Shown one piece after another: positions 12,505-24,175 of a stretch of 64,000 nt of DNA. This DNA comes from Chondrosia reniformis (taxonomy: Eukaryota > Porifera > Demospongiae > Chondrillida > Chondrillidae), in assembly GCA_947172415.1 (NCBI GenBank), contig OX359199.1, positions 2,692,001-2,756,000 on the forward strand, read 5' to 3'. The notes beneath the pieces are model-generated. The model was not told the DNA's origin, ran no database searches, and saw only the letters and a list, made by a program, of their open reading frames with translations. Position 1 is the first letter of the stretch. Each line of letters begins with the position of its first letter. Made by a program: the position numbers and the translations under genes.

Positions 12505-13605
12505 CCATGGGGCTGCGTGGACTGTCTAAAGCTGGATCAAAAAATCGGTCTAGATGCCGAAATTATTGGTAAGCCACTTAGTGTGGCATTGATTGATTAT
12601 GAGTTGGCATATGACAGAGTACCTCACAAGTGGGTGATGAAGGTGCTAAAAACCATCAAGTGCCTAGGTAAGATCTGGAGGTCAATAGAGCTCTTCTCCA
12701 AACACTGGGCTACAGTGTTTGAGTTGAGGCTGCAGGGAAGGTGATTAGGAGCACTGCTTGTAAACTATATTAGGGGACTCTTCCAAGAAGATTCCCTATC
12801 ACCACTCCTCTTTTGTCTGATCATAGCTCTCATATCCCTAGTGCCTAACAGAACCAAGGGATATACCCTCTGGCACCATGGGGAAAGGAACAGCATGTCA
12901 CCCTTGTTGTACATGGCTGACCTTAAGATATAAGCCTGATAAACTCCGTGAAGTCATGGAATATGTGAAGAAAACCTCAAATGTCATTGGCATGAGGTTT
13001 GGAGAGAGAAAGTGTGGAACAGCTTACACGCAAAAGGGGAAAGTTTTGGGTGGTTCAGACAACCCTGATCGCAGTGAATACTCCATAAGGAGCCTTGAAA
13101 AGGGTACTATACTTATAAGTACCTAGGGCTAGAACAATTGTTTGAGGTAGATGACAGCAAGGTCAAAGCCTGCTTAATCAATAAATTGAGGAGGAGACAC
13201 CACACAGTGTGAAGCTCTCACTTCAATGGTAAGAATGCTGTGGAAGCCTCAAACATGTTGTGTTCCTCTCTATTGAGATATTTCTACCCAGTTTTGCAGT
13301 GGACTAGATGTGAGCTTCTAAAGCTGGACCAAATGGTGAGAAAGATCATGAGAAAGTACCAGTGTCATCACTATAACTTTGCAATGGAGACAGTGAACTT
13401 GCCTCCCTCTCAAGGTGGTAGAGGGCTCTGTAGTTTTCCTTTGGATCACGACAGGGCTGTTGTGAATCTGGCAAGATACCTCCATACTGCCAATGATCCA
13501 CTCACAGCTGTTGTGGTTAAACACCAAAAGTGGCTGGAGTGTTCAAAGCAGAGGAGGACTGTCTTAAAAGAAGCCAGATTGATACTGGAAAGCCACTGTA
13601 TGAAA
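12505..13605 (+). pseudogene. LINE reverse transcriptase C-terminal half, frameshifted
   Basis: IDYELAYDRVPHKWVMKVL at about 12585-12645 is an RT block with the first catalytic-type acid. The expected YMDD box is read at about 12890-12925 as LLYMADLKIY, so one catalytic aspartate is lost. YKYLGLEQ at about 13115-13140 matches the RLE-LINE YLG motif. Then 13240-13608 gives SSLLRYFYPVLQWTRCELLKLDQ and PPSQGGRGLCSFPLDHDRAVVNLARYL, whose end duplicates bases 1-150 of the window. Confidence 0.7.
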
Positions 13606-15220
13606 TGATTAATCAGTAAGGTTAACAATTCATATGGAAATAAATTAAAGCCAATATTAAACTGCTGCCTCTTCTGCCATAATAGGGTGATAGCTGCAAT
13701 GTTTTCTGGTGATTCAGACCTTTATAGTGAACTGTGGGTTTCCTGCACTGCTGTTACTAGCTGTATTCCAAGTACCCTCCTAGAAGCAAAGCTATAAAAC
13801 TAAGCAAAACTCAACCTCAGAAAAATGGACAAACTACTTTTAGTAAACCATCCCCTCAGAATGATGTGGATGTGAGCAGCTAAATGGTGAGTAAACAGTG
13901 ATGTTATCACACACAGCAGTGAGTGCAGTTTTAGTACATCTTACTCAGTTGATGCTACCGTGCAACATGAGATGCTACATGGTGTTAGTGGACCAGTAAA
14001 TGAAACTAGAGTAGTCTCAAAAGACCCATTAAAAGTATTTAAGGATTACTTTGGCAAAATATTTAACCTAGATAAGTCAGACTTTAAAGCAGATTCAAAG
14101 AAACAATCACGTTTTGATAGGCATGAAAAGAAAGTACTAGCTGCTTTCAAATCGAAATGGTATCCCACGCAAGCCCGCATTAAAACTATTTCACTTAATA
14201 AGTGGTAAAATTAGACCAAATGTTACAGAATGGCCACTCAATCTCAAACTGTATTGTTTGTGCCATGAACCATGAAGACTAACAAGCAGCTATTCCCCTT
14301 AAACCTATCTTTAACTATACGGACGAAGAAAATTGTTATGCTTGGGGCTTCAAAACAGTTGCAACCGTAACTGAAAAAGAATTTGTAAAGATGCACTCTA
14401 AAAAGTTCAATTCTTTCTGTAAAGCATCAACAGGAAAACCTTTCGTAGAGATAGCCGTAAATCATGTGGATCCAATTAAAAAGGTTCTACAACAAGCGAA
14501 AAATGGAACAATGAAAATTGTAACCTTGAATGTTGCATAGAATAGCAAAACATGCTGTGATAAATGCCCATTCAGAAGATATAAGCTATTCTAAACATAA
14601 ATGCCAAAGACTTATGATATACTTAAATAAACCACAATAAACCCCTAAATGGATTGTTACTAGAACACCCCTCAGCAAAAAAGACTAGTAGTCGAAATAG
14701 TGAACAGCTTAGTGAAATTTGTGACAAACTGCATAATTCGGATGCAACAGATAAATTTCAGCTACTTTTATAGCGAAGCAATTGAACATAAAACCAACAG
14801 ATGCCACTCACAACATTAAGCTACTAGCTATACATCTTAAGACAAGTATACCTGATTTGAATATTATTAGCAAACCTAGAGCACCTTAAAAGGTTTAACT
14901 CACAAGTGCTATACCAGCACCCTCAAATTGCAAAAATTAAAGAAACAAGAAGAAGAAATGATTGCATACACAATGTTATTAGACTTGGAACACCTGGCTG
15001 TCCACTACCTGTTACATACTATAAAAATGGTCAAAAGTACGAAAAGGCAGCAACTGGGCACAAGTTTTCTCTCCTTGAAGTTAGAGAAAAATTGCTAACC
15101 AAGCATGTATACCTAATGCGATTGTGCCCTAACAATGAAATTAACAAATTATTGTCAAATGTAGCTCCTGGTACAATTAGTGACTTTTAAGATTGCGATT
15201 TAGAAGTAATGCAAAGTAAC
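13606..15220 (+). other. Unrecognised degenerate coding-like stretch
   Basis: Plus-strand ORFs at 13960-14208 (82 codons, KDPLKVFKDYFGKIFNLDKS) and 14906-15190 (94 codons, GTPGCPLPVTYYKNGQ) share a low-AT-bias, coding-like composition. An intermediate read at about 14320-14540 contains YTDEENCYAWGFKTVATVTE. They could be pieces of one broken gene or element about 1.2 kb long, but I recognise no family and cannot join them confidently. Confidence 0.3.
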
Positions 15221-15394
15221 TTAAGTTATTTCATACACTGTGGGTTTGGTATTACCACTTAGTTCTTCAGGTACTAATTGTCGTGGGGATAATTTTGACC
15301 CCCTTGTGTTCTGTATACACTGACTCAGAACTAGCTGAGTCCACAAAACTAAACTAAACTGAATGCCGAGAAGATGATCGGCCTCAATTAACTT

Positions 15395-15615
15395 GCAGGA
15401 AAATATTCCTCAAGAGGAAGCAGCCAAGCTTCCTCAATCAAATGCCCCGTCAATCCTATAACTCTCTGACCAATTGTTTTGCTGTTGACAAAATGCCAAT
15501 CTGTTAGGTGAAGGGTGAAGAAATAGCTATAATTCTATTGGCAGTCCATTATGTTTTAAACATTGTGTGTCCCAAGGGATCTGAAGTAGTTTACAGATTT
15601 TTGGAATATATTTAC
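15395..15615 (+). pseudogene. Fragment of an unknown repeated protein family (copy 1)
   Basis: Translations around 15395-15450 (EEAAKLPQSNAPSIL) and 15507-15610 (EIAIILLAVHYVLNIVCPKGSEVVYRFLEYI) align with 28440-28640 (EEAVLKLSSNAPCIL and ISLILLAAHYIFNITYPQGC). The two loci are therefore copies of one coding segment. Stops separate the blocks here. The family is not identified. Confidence 0.45.
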
Positions 15616-16813
15616 TTAGTTATACATGTGTGAAGCATGTCTGTGTGCATTCTGCATGATGATAAGAATATTTACTGTTCTTTAATTATATATGTGGATA
15701 AATAAGGAGCCAAGCAAACAAGGCACTGCATTTGGAAGAGTATTTTAAGAACTAAATGCCATGTATTTGACCTTAAATATAATAGATTTTGTATAACTAA
15801 ATTTTGCTATTGAATGCTGTTCATGTGCATGCCTTGCATGCATGAGATTCAATTATGCATTCGTGCATCCTACCTATTTACCATACATCCACCATGGCCA
15901 CTAAAAGCTACCATTTTTGTTTGAATAGCACACTGCTTATGTTTATTCAACCCACCTATGTACAAAGAGGTACACTACCAAACAATTGGAGATTATACAG
16001 TGACAAACAATTTCCACCAATTTTGGTGGTCACATTGCACCGGGTTTTTAACATTTTATACCTAAAGCCGCTCACAGCTTGTGACTCAAGATTATTAATG
16101 TCCATAACATCCCCTGTAGAGACATCTACACCAATAAGAAAAGAACGTCAGCTTCAGGAAAGACAATTTAAACTGTTACAAGCAATAGCTACACCTCAGA
16201 GATTGAAGACACAACATCAACTCTAAATACAGAAAGAGTTGACGATGGCTTCAGTTTACCAAGAGGCTATCAAACAAGCGTGATTTTCAATTCAAACTGG
16301 CGAACACCTTATTTAAAACTGTAGGTTACTATCTACAGTTAAAAGATCTAGATGAATTGGCAGTGAGCAAAAACATGGCCTCAGATGCCCTTACATCTTT
16401 TGTTTACTCTTTTTAGGAAAGAGGTAATACAATCTTGTACAAAAATACAGCTTGAAATGGTACAGAAAAAATAAATATAAGAAATCAGAGGTTTACAAAA
16501 GGTTACATTACAGAATTAAAGAATGGTACCATTCTGCTGACAAAACTAATTTAAGCTCTTTAATATTGTCACGTATGTGACACACCATGAATGGGAGAAC
16601 CTACTGAATCAGTATCAGAGACATATTGTTATGAATGAATACACCCAACTGGCTTGAGTATAGTCCCCCTTAATGATTAGCCAGTGAGTGGAAATACTCC
16701 AGACTCTGCCTCAGGCTATGATTATGATATGGATATCAGGACATGATATTTATGGATATCAGGCTATGATATTGTAAAGGCTCATTTCTGTGTGGAGGGT
16801 ACTGGTTACAGAT
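15616..16813. other. Intergenic, one unrecognised ORF
   Basis: A 123-codon plus-strand ORF (15855-16226) contains PLNNWRLYSDKQF-like and polar C-terminal stretches but no motif I can name. The rest is AT-rich with ATGCATGC runs near 15830-15842. A direct repeat of GGATATCAGG occurs at about 16730-16765. Confidence 0.35.
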
Positions 16814-17048
16814 AGTTATTGAGCGTAATCACTGCGACTGGAATACACAATAACCAATTCAATTAATTTCCAGGTCATTTCGATCCGGGACCTTGCTCAA
16901 CTGGTATAAAATCAAACTGAAACGACTTCCAGTTTGTTTCTATACCAGTTGAGAAAGGTCCTCGGATCGAAACGTCCTGGAAATTAATTAAATTGCTCGT
17001 TGTATATTCCAGTCGCTGCGATTATGCTCAATAACTATCTATAACCTG
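16814..17048. repeat. Large palindrome with PLE-type hammerhead-like core in both arms
   Basis: The left arm (about 16814-16921) and right arm (about 16930-17048) are inverted copies with scattered mismatches; shared pieces include GATAGTTATTGAGC, CGACTGGAATA, TTAATTTCCAGG and CAACTGGTATA. The spacer is about 10 nt. On the plus strand of the right arm, 16945-16980 has CCAG - TTGAGAA - AGGTCCTCGGATC - GAAACGTC - CTGG. This is a hammerhead layout with a 4-bp stem I but two core substitutions in the CUGANGA box. The arrangement resembles the inverted terminal structure at 57836-58439, so I read it as a PLE end remnant. Confidence 0.55.
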
Positions 17049-19082
17049 ACTATGCTATCCTTAACAGAGACAACTTATAATTTTGACACGTTTGGCACCC
17101 CATAAATAGATCATTATCTTATCCTTATATACTAACTTCTAACTTATCTTTTGGGAAACTTCCTCACTACAGATCTACTGCTCATGCCTATACCTACACC
17201 TGTTTCAATTGCCATATATATAGAATAGCTGCAAAATGAAGTCATGGTTTCCCCGGAAGATCCACATGCTTACTAAAAACAGTATACCATTTGTTGTAGT
17301 TAAACAAGTCATGCATTGCATGCTTTATCCCTGAAGTTTATCCTATGAATTCTATGAGTTAGAAATGCATAGAGTTGACAATCTGAAGTTTATTCTAAGT
17401 ACTCTGTTTTACCTGCTACAGAACTAAGTTACACAATTGAACTGAACAAGTTGTACCTATAATTTCAATTCCTTTTCATTTTCTTCTGGAAACACAATGG
17501 CCTTGTTCTACCTGCGTAAGCACTTTGTTCAAGTAAACTTATTGGCCAAATAACAACAACACGGCCACGTTTTTGCAATAAAATTTAATTCATCATAATC
17601 CGTAACAACGAATTATCGATCAAGTCACGTATCTTTGAATTGACTTCCTACATTCAGGGCTATGTAACATAAAGATTATTGATATTCGTATATACTTGTC
17701 ATAACGAATCATCTATCAAGTCACAAATTATCGCGTTTTACCAGCAATATATACTACCCAGGGAAGTGTGCATTTGTTCTATTGAAATGGTGATGTTTCT
17801 AAGAAGGGATGGCCCAAATAAACATGTTGGCCATGCATATTCAATTTATTACATCAACAGTGAATGTGTCTTTAGCTTCTAATGTTTCTTTTTGTATGAT
17901 GTCAATTGTGATTTGAAGAGTGCATAAAGATTCACATTTGCATGTGTCTACTTCCGGCTTTTCTCATTTTCTTCCTTTTCTTCTCCTCCTTCCTTTTACT
18001 TTATGCTAAAAATATGCATATCTTTAGAGCATTTTGACTAAAAATGTTAGGATCTATAGAGGGAATATAGGCAGGCTTCTCTTAAGAAAGGTTTTGAGTA
18101 GAGACATTTACTTATGACACATCAGATTAGAGGAATCTTTTTATTGCCATTTTTTTAATTAAGAGCTCTCAGTGATGTCTTCTTTTCTCTTGTAACGTAT
18201 TTTCGATTTTTTTTAGAAAGAGAGGAAATACAAGATCCATACCCTACAGAAGTGGCATAATATATAGAATATTGAAATTTAAGTGATGTAGCCATACACA
18301 CATCACTTTCATGTTTGGGTATACCATCTCTACTGGCCCGGTGAGCGCAAACATGGAAGCGATTTGTATTGAAGCCATTTAAATATGCCACTTCTGCATG
18401 GTTATTCCTTTCATGTTTCATTATTTTTTCCAGATTTCCTAGTGTGACTGTTGGAAGCACTGCCATGCATCTCTATACTTTTGATTTTATTTTATTCTTT
18501 ATATACTTTAGCTTGAAATTTATAGCAGTTTTATCAGTTTATGTCATTTGTCCAAATATTTACAGACTTTTTATATTAATATTATATATTTATTTAGATT
18601 TTACCTTATCAGAGAGTACGAAAGTACTCTCTAAGTAGGGATGGCATTGAATTATGGATTGACACGATATAAATAGGCAGTGAATGCGTGTTACTTTCAA
18701 ACTTCTAGTGTTTCTTTTTGTGCAAAGCTTGAAGTTGGTAAAACAGTGCACGGCAATAAATAGACTAGTTTGCAACATTGTAAAGGGGTTGTTTGGGTTT
18801 GAGTACAAATACTTAACACAGTCTGTAAATGGCTAATTTGCAACTATGGGAAAGGTTGTGAATTCATCTGTTTACACAAATTTACAACATCACTGTGACC
18901 TATGAACAAATCTGACTTTAATTAATTATTATAAATGAATATACTTGAATTATGAACCAAAATTGTAGCTGTGAAAGTAAACAATGAATTACATTATTTC
19001 AACCATTTGTCAATAATATTCATTGACAAATATTTTGTGGTCTAATTATATGAATAAATGATTAATGTTACATGAGTTAATC
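17049..19082. other. Intergenic, nothing firmly recognised
   Basis: 17421-17640 shares ordered blocks with 4892-5260. Two loosely similar segments at about 17800-17905 and 18636-18740 share GGGATGGC and AGTGTTTCTTTTTGT-like words, suggesting another low-copy repeat. A 103-codon minus ORF at 18155-18466 shows no motif. No gene is claimed. Confidence 0.4.
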
Positions 19083-19310
19083 TTAAAGGGGAACTGACAC
19101 CAAAATAAGTACCCCTCAAAATATTAATATCATTATAAAACTGGCTAAAATGAACATTGGTAGTGATCTCGGTGCTTTGTTTGACTGCAATCATTAAAAA
19201 GAGAGCGTCAAAAGTCATTAAACATCATCATTTCCGACACCATTTTACTTGCGGGCGATGCATCACAAAACATAGAACGTAAAACGGCATACATTTGGGT
19301 CACACAGACA

Positions 19311-19685
19311 ATGCCCTACTGTGTCACTTCCGGTTGTTCTAACAGCACAGACAAGGACTGCCCAGGGATAAGCTTCCATCGTCTTCCTCTGAAAAATAAA
19401 GCTTTACTTAAGCAGTGGTTGGTTGCACTGAAATTGGAAGAAGTACCCATTAATGACCCTAATGCTAGAGTATGCTCTGAGCACTTTAGTAAGAGCTGCT
19501 TTAACACAAACCTGCAAGAGCAACTTCTTCAGCAGCCAGGAAGAAGGTGGTTAGAAAAGGATGCTGTGCCTACCATCTTTTCCTTCAACCAGTTGCACAA
19601 TCTCAGCCAGAAAAGACCTCTCAGTGAGAGGAGAAGTGAGAGCAAGAGAAGAAAGGAAATTGTAGACGAAACACTGCTAATTTAG
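19311..19685 (+). CDS. THAP-domain exon of the Kolobok transposase
   Basis: This 124-codon frame starts MPYCVTSGCSNSTDKD. It is a complete THAP zinc finger, a DNA-binding domain that would recognise the transposon ends. Zinc ligands are C4, C9, C55 and H58 (ARVCSEHF). The conserved P26 (FHRLP), W36, F59 and the AVPTIF box at residues 85-90 are all present. A basic tail (RRSESKRRKE) follows. The frame ends at a TAG (19683-19685), but coding-like sequence continues (SYSEPTIEEDRQSKTVGVQTG) to a possible GT donor near 19745. The stop is probably a lesion in a once longer first exon. Confidence 0.8.
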   Translation: MPYCVTSGCSNSTDKDCPGISFHRLPLKNKALLKQWLVALKLEEVPINDPNARVCSEHFSKSCFNTNLQEQLLQQPGRRWLEKDAVPTIFSFNQLHNLSQKRPLSERRSESKRRKEIVDETLLI

Positions 19686-19859
19686 TCATATTCTGAGCCA
19701 ACAATTGAGGAAGACAGGCAATCTAAAACAGTGGGGGTACAAACAGGTATGGAGATGCAAACCTTGGTCTTACAACATACCATATGGCAGGAATATTTCA
19801 CAAAGTTAAATGTTTGTAGTTTTTTCAATTTGACTATATTCACGAAATTTCCTTTTTGA

Positions 19860-21608
19860 TCAGATCAATGGCCACCTGTACCAGATAGGACAAACTGTTT
19901 TGTACAGACATTAAAAACCTGTCTGCATGTAGCCCTAAAGGAGTACACATCCAGCAGCACCCAGACAGAAGATGATGATAGCGTTTCAGTACCATCCAGT
20001 ACAGATGAGCCAATGGAAAGGTATACTTAGTTGGTACAAATTATATGCATGTCATGCAATTGGCATGTATATACAGGAAGGATTTTTAAAGTAATTCCCT
20101 GGTTGAAACCTATGATGAGAATGATGAAAACGAGTCAGATGAGGACTCCAAATTACAAAACGATCCATCCAGGCAAAGAAAATACACCGTTTTTGAATCA
20201 GCCTTGCTCCCCCTTTTTAAGCATTGTAGATCCTGTGGTTTACCAGTTACGTTGAGCACTTCTATATGGGGTACATTACTGGTTATCAAGGGTAGTTGTC
20301 ATGATGGCCACATAGTTAATTGGCAGTCTCAACCACTTATAGGTAGAATACCTGCTGGTAATCTCTTACTTGCATGTGCCATTCTCTTCTCTGGTTCTAC
20401 ATTCACTAAATTAGAAACTATAGCTAACCTACTAAACCTAGCCATATTTAATGAACGTACATTCTATAGGATACAAGAAGCACGCTTATTCCCATTAGTT
20501 AATTCCTACTACAAAGACAACCAAATAGTAATAGCTAAAATGCTTAGAGATATTGGTCCCCTAATTGTGTCTGGTGATGGTGCGTTGTGGTAGTCCTGGG
20601 TAATGTGCTAAATATTGCACCTACTCCTTGATGGACAATTCATCAGGCCTCATTATAGACTACAGTTTGGTTCAAGTTACTGAAACTGGGACCTCATGGA
20701 CCATGGAGAGAAAAGGGTTGAGACGCTGCCTTACTAAAGTTCTTTCAGAATTTAATTAAAACCTTGGAACTTTAGCAACTGATTGACACAGACAAATATC
20801 TGCTGTTATGAGAGCAGATTACCCAAACATCATTCACCAATATGACATTTGGCATGTCAGTAAGAGTGTCACAAAAGGTTGACCAAGGAGGGCATTAAAA
20901 ATGGTCATTCTAGTTTTACCATCGATTCAGTCAATTTCCAAACATTAATGGTGGTCGGCAAAAACATACAACTCAAACCCTGATGTTCTAGTTGCCAAAT
21001 GGTCCTCAATTGTACACCACATTGTCAATGTTCATACTTGGCAAGATGATCACTTTTCATAATGCGAGCATGAGTCTCTTGACAATGCACAACGCCGTAC
21101 AAAATGGCTGAAACCTAATGGCCGTGCCCACCTGGCTCTCCAAAAGGTTGTGCTAAAAGAAACTTTGCTAAGGGATATAGCAAAGTTAAGCAGCTTTTGT
21201 CACACTGGCATGCTGGAAGTATTCCATTCCCTGCTGACCAAGTATTGCCCATAACGTCAGCATTTTAGTTTTATGGGAATGTATATACCCACTGAGTTAG
21301 CCATATTGGAACACAATTACAATGTTAATCGGGGGCAGGCAAAAACTGCAAATGATACTCTACAATACAAACTGGAGTTTTCTAATGCAATCAAGAAATG
21401 GGTTGTAAAACCAATTAAGGAAAACAAATCGTATGACTATTTACATGATATGCTTGAGCTGTTGGTTGATCCACAGATTCGTGCTGCAGCATCAAACTTA
21501 GATGCCTCAGATGTAACTGAACTTAATTTACCTGAAAATATAGCAGCACTGCCACGTCCTAACAAACTAAATTCAATTTCTCAACAAACCACCTGTTTTG
21601 GTACATGA
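19860..21608 (+). pseudogene. Kolobok transposase core, broken
   Basis: Probable exons are 19861-20020 (QWPPVPDRTNCFVQTLKT, acceptor TTTTGATCAG) and about 20100-20593. The latter reads VFESALLPLFKHCRSCG, then FSGSTFTKLETIANLLNLA and ISGDG-like GPLIVSGDGALW. The usual segment after GDG is replaced by a stop, then YSLMDNSSGLIIDYSLVQV resumes in another frame. Further blocks are DYPNIIHQYDIWHVSKSVTK at about 20818-20878 and the final open frame 21273-21608 (MGMYIPTELAILEHNYNVNR). The order GDG - VQVTE - YDIWHVSK follows Kolobok transposases as I remember them. Multiple stops make it inactive. Confidence 0.7.
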
Positions 21609-22680
21609 TTATTATGATATCTATATATTCATCAATCGAATTGTTTGCAGCTATTTGATTAATTAATTTTACCATGGAAATTGAGGATTAATTGAATGTT
21701 CTTTAAATCCTACATATACATTTGAGGGCTCGGAAATGACTCCTGATTGATGCCACAACACAATATGGAATCACTTTACGATTTCTTTTTCCAAGTTTTG
21801 TATAAATATAAAACGTAAATTGCCTGTATGCAGCAAGTCTGTAACATCTGAAGGAAAGATTGAAATCATGCATGTATTAAAGGCACAAACACTGAGCTAC
21901 ACCTAATCCACTTAATCACACTATATTACACTAATTAAATCATACACATGTAGCTGCCTGTACCTGTTAGTTATCAGATCAGGGACTGGTGCAGAGCCAA
22001 ATCCATCATTGCAACTAAAGCTGTTTCTAGCACAGCTGTGTTAGCACAGCTGTGTTTAAGCAAACATTTTCGTAGTTTTCGGTTTCCGTAATACAATTGT
22101 ATTTCGCTAGCTTTGCTATTACTTGAGTTATTTCTTTTAAACAGATGTTCTCCCTTTCTCGCTCCATAGTCACGCATTTTCCGCAAGTTCACCAAGAAAC
22201 AGTCTCATCGTTAATTCTCGCAGTTGAAGTAGACGATTCATCCTCGGAAGAGCTCGATTGTGTGTCGGTTCGAACTGGTAAGGACGAACAACGGCCCTCG
22301 TGAAAACTACCAATGATGTTTTAACCACAAAAAACATGGCAGGTGGGAGGCGGATTTTATCGCTCTGGAATTTCTCAAGTATAAGGTCGAATCAAATTTA
22401 AACCCAAAAGCGTGAGTAAGACATTCGTATGTTTCCATATTTGTAATAAAATTTAATTCAAAAATTTAGGTGTCAGTTCTCCTTTAAAATATATAAAATT
22501 TAATAACAGAAATTTGTAAACTAAAAGAAGTTAGAAGACACTAAACGTTCCTAGCACTGTTGCTTAGAGTAAAACATTCATCTTCTTGGTTACTTTGTTC
22601 AGTCACAGAGAACAAAAATTTTCTGGGATATTCAGGATCTATATGTGTAAACAAGTTACCACAAGAACCTCCAAGTATGC

Positions 22681-23092
22681 TTAAAGTCTCAATAAAAACC
22701 TACGATTCTGTAACCATTCAATTGAAACAGTCCATGCAGCAGTTCTGTAAGGAGGAGAGGACTTTGAAGTGGAGCCTACTACCCTATTTAATCTCGGGAT
22801 TACACAGTTTTTGCTGCCCGGCCTCCTATTCCACCGTTCATCCAGGAGTTTAATGAAATCATTTGCATGTGTCATTTAAAATAATTAAACATGATTACAA
22901 AGGATAGCAATATTTTGCTTCTCTCACCAGAAGATCGCAATGGTAACTTACGTGTGCAAAACTTTCAGCATCATTCCCACCTTCCCCATCAGACTCTTCA
23001 GTCATATGATCAATGGTTAAGGTTTTGAATAGGTGCTTCTCCCTCTCATAGACCACTGATGCTCTCCAATCATGTTTCTGTAGGTTGTGCAA
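22681..23092 (-). pseudogene. Two exon-like blocks of an uncharacterised family (EESD motif)
   Basis: Reading the minus strand, 23092-22895 gives ASVVYEREKHLFKTLTIDHM then TEESDGEGGNDAESF, and 22875-22681 gives NDFIKLLDERWNRRPGSKN then PRLNRVVGS and PPYRTAAWTV. Many invertebrate multi-copy proteins have an M(S/T)EESD block followed by LN.FI..LD.R and a basic, proline-rich tail; I know no assigned function for them. The first block runs into a stop after a possible splice donor, so this may be two exons with an intron of about 80 bp or a broken copy. Confidence 0.4.
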
Positions 23093-24050
23093 GAATTCTT
23101 GATCTGAATGTTACAATTGTATGCATGCACATATTAACTTGCTTGCATTACGATATATTTCACTGTGTAGGTGACTGTACTTAAAAACAGCTAATCATTT
23201 ATTGCATAGCTACTCAGTAACCAGCTAGCTTTACACTTACGCTAGTGAAACATGTCCACACTTCCGGAAATTTTCAATAAAAGTCGCTAACTAACACTCT
23301 TTTTTAATTTATTTTATTTTACTTTAGAAACATCGTATTGCTAAACAAATTATATAGAATTGAAGCGCTGTTCTTTTGTAATATTTTGGCTAAAACAGTG
23401 TCAGGATTGCAGGCTTAAAGGAGAAGATAAGCGGCCGTAAGTGATAGGTGTCAAATCGCCAAAAATGTATTATTAAACAGTGGAAAATATGAATATAGAA
23501 TAAATGGTGGCTCCAATCTATGAAAGATAAAATATCTAACGAATGTATGTAAACTCCTTTTAAATTCCCTTTAGTTTGTGAACTATAATCGAAAACGTAT
23601 TTTCGTACCTTTATCGGGCGCCTCTAGTACTTCATATCTCAGTTAAACAAGGGAATATTCCATGGGGTATACATACAACTTTTAGACTGTTACTTACTAA
23701 AGAGATTGATGTCAAAAATGTTTAGATATACAATCCTCCACTGTCTAATAATCGGATCATTTTCCATTTGTCTCTTCTCCATCGAGTAATGGTAATATTA
23801 TTGTCACGTGATTAGCAGCCAAAATTAGTAGTATAGCTTAGCCATCATACAATGACGTCTTATCACGTTACATATGCACCCAAATATTTGGTAATACATT
23901 ATACAAACATTAGACTTTCGAAGTTGATATTCAAGTAAGGCTTTTCGGTAGCGATAATTTCCTTTATCGAAGTTTTTTGTTGGCGTAAGTGGTAGTGGAA
24001 ACAGTAAGGATATTGCATGTCTACTAATATCTATGTGATTATCAATGGTG
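23093..24050. other. Intergenic, nothing recognised
   Basis: AT-rich sequence without a coding-like frame. No repeats with other parts of the window were noticed. Confidence 0.45.
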
Positions 24051-24054
24051 AAAA

Positions 24055-24175
24055 AGTATGAGCAATTAACGATATTTAATCAAAAGAAAAATAGAACGTT
24101 TCGGTCACGTAGGCCTTTATTGGCCTTCCTCCGTCGTTGGCTTTCCTCCGCTATACCATATGAATTGCTCATAAG
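24055..24175 (-). repeat. Short PLE terminal remnant with hammerhead-like core
   Basis: The segment is bracketed by TATGAGCAATT and its inverse AATTGCTCATA. On the minus strand, 24133-24094 reads CGGAGGA - AGGCC...GGCCT...GACC - GAAACGTTC. This is the PLE hammerhead order with one change in the first box. Stem II is well formed (AGGCC/GGCCT). No protein-coding part remains. Confidence 0.45.

Larger units (their letters stand above)
10440..13605 (+). mobile_element. RLE-class LINE (copy B), truncated at 3' end and split by a PLE
   Basis: This is the same retrotransposon family as bases 1-1250. The 5' part (about 10740-11690) reads through many frameshifts as a pre-RT linker. LLAWLDVEIVHQWNN is followed by FNEAPSIEVVRDFWTKIEG and the RT-proximal LRKALKKAKSWSALG at 11427-11475. 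A VPHWLTRGRTLLIPKKG block follows in another frame. RT resumes at about 12505 (LSVALIDYELAYDRVPHKWV). The remaining RT continues at 12880-13130, then a thumb-like region continues to 13605. The match to copy A starts at 13449, and copy B stops where copy A goes on into its zinc knuckle and endonuclease. It is heavily mutated and certainly inactive. Confidence 0.7.
19087..22483 (+). mobile_element. Kolobok-type DNA transposon with both ends and TTAA target duplication
   Basis: The element starts AGGGGAACTGACACC at 19087 and ends GGTGTCAGTTCTCCT at 22483. These are 15-bp terminal inverted repeats with one mismatch. It is flanked on both sides by TTAA (19083-19086 and 22484-22487), the target duplication of the Kolobok and piggyBac superfamilies. 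Inside are a THAP domain and a transposase with Kolobok-like blocks, which decides for Kolobok. Length is 3397 bp. The coding part is broken, so it can no longer move by itself, although its ends could be mobilised by a related transposase. Confidence 0.85.

Noticed and set aside
13960-15190. Polinton or virus-like gene remnant
   Set aside because: The coding-like ORFs have no polymerase, integrase or capsid motif that I can identify, so no such claim is made.
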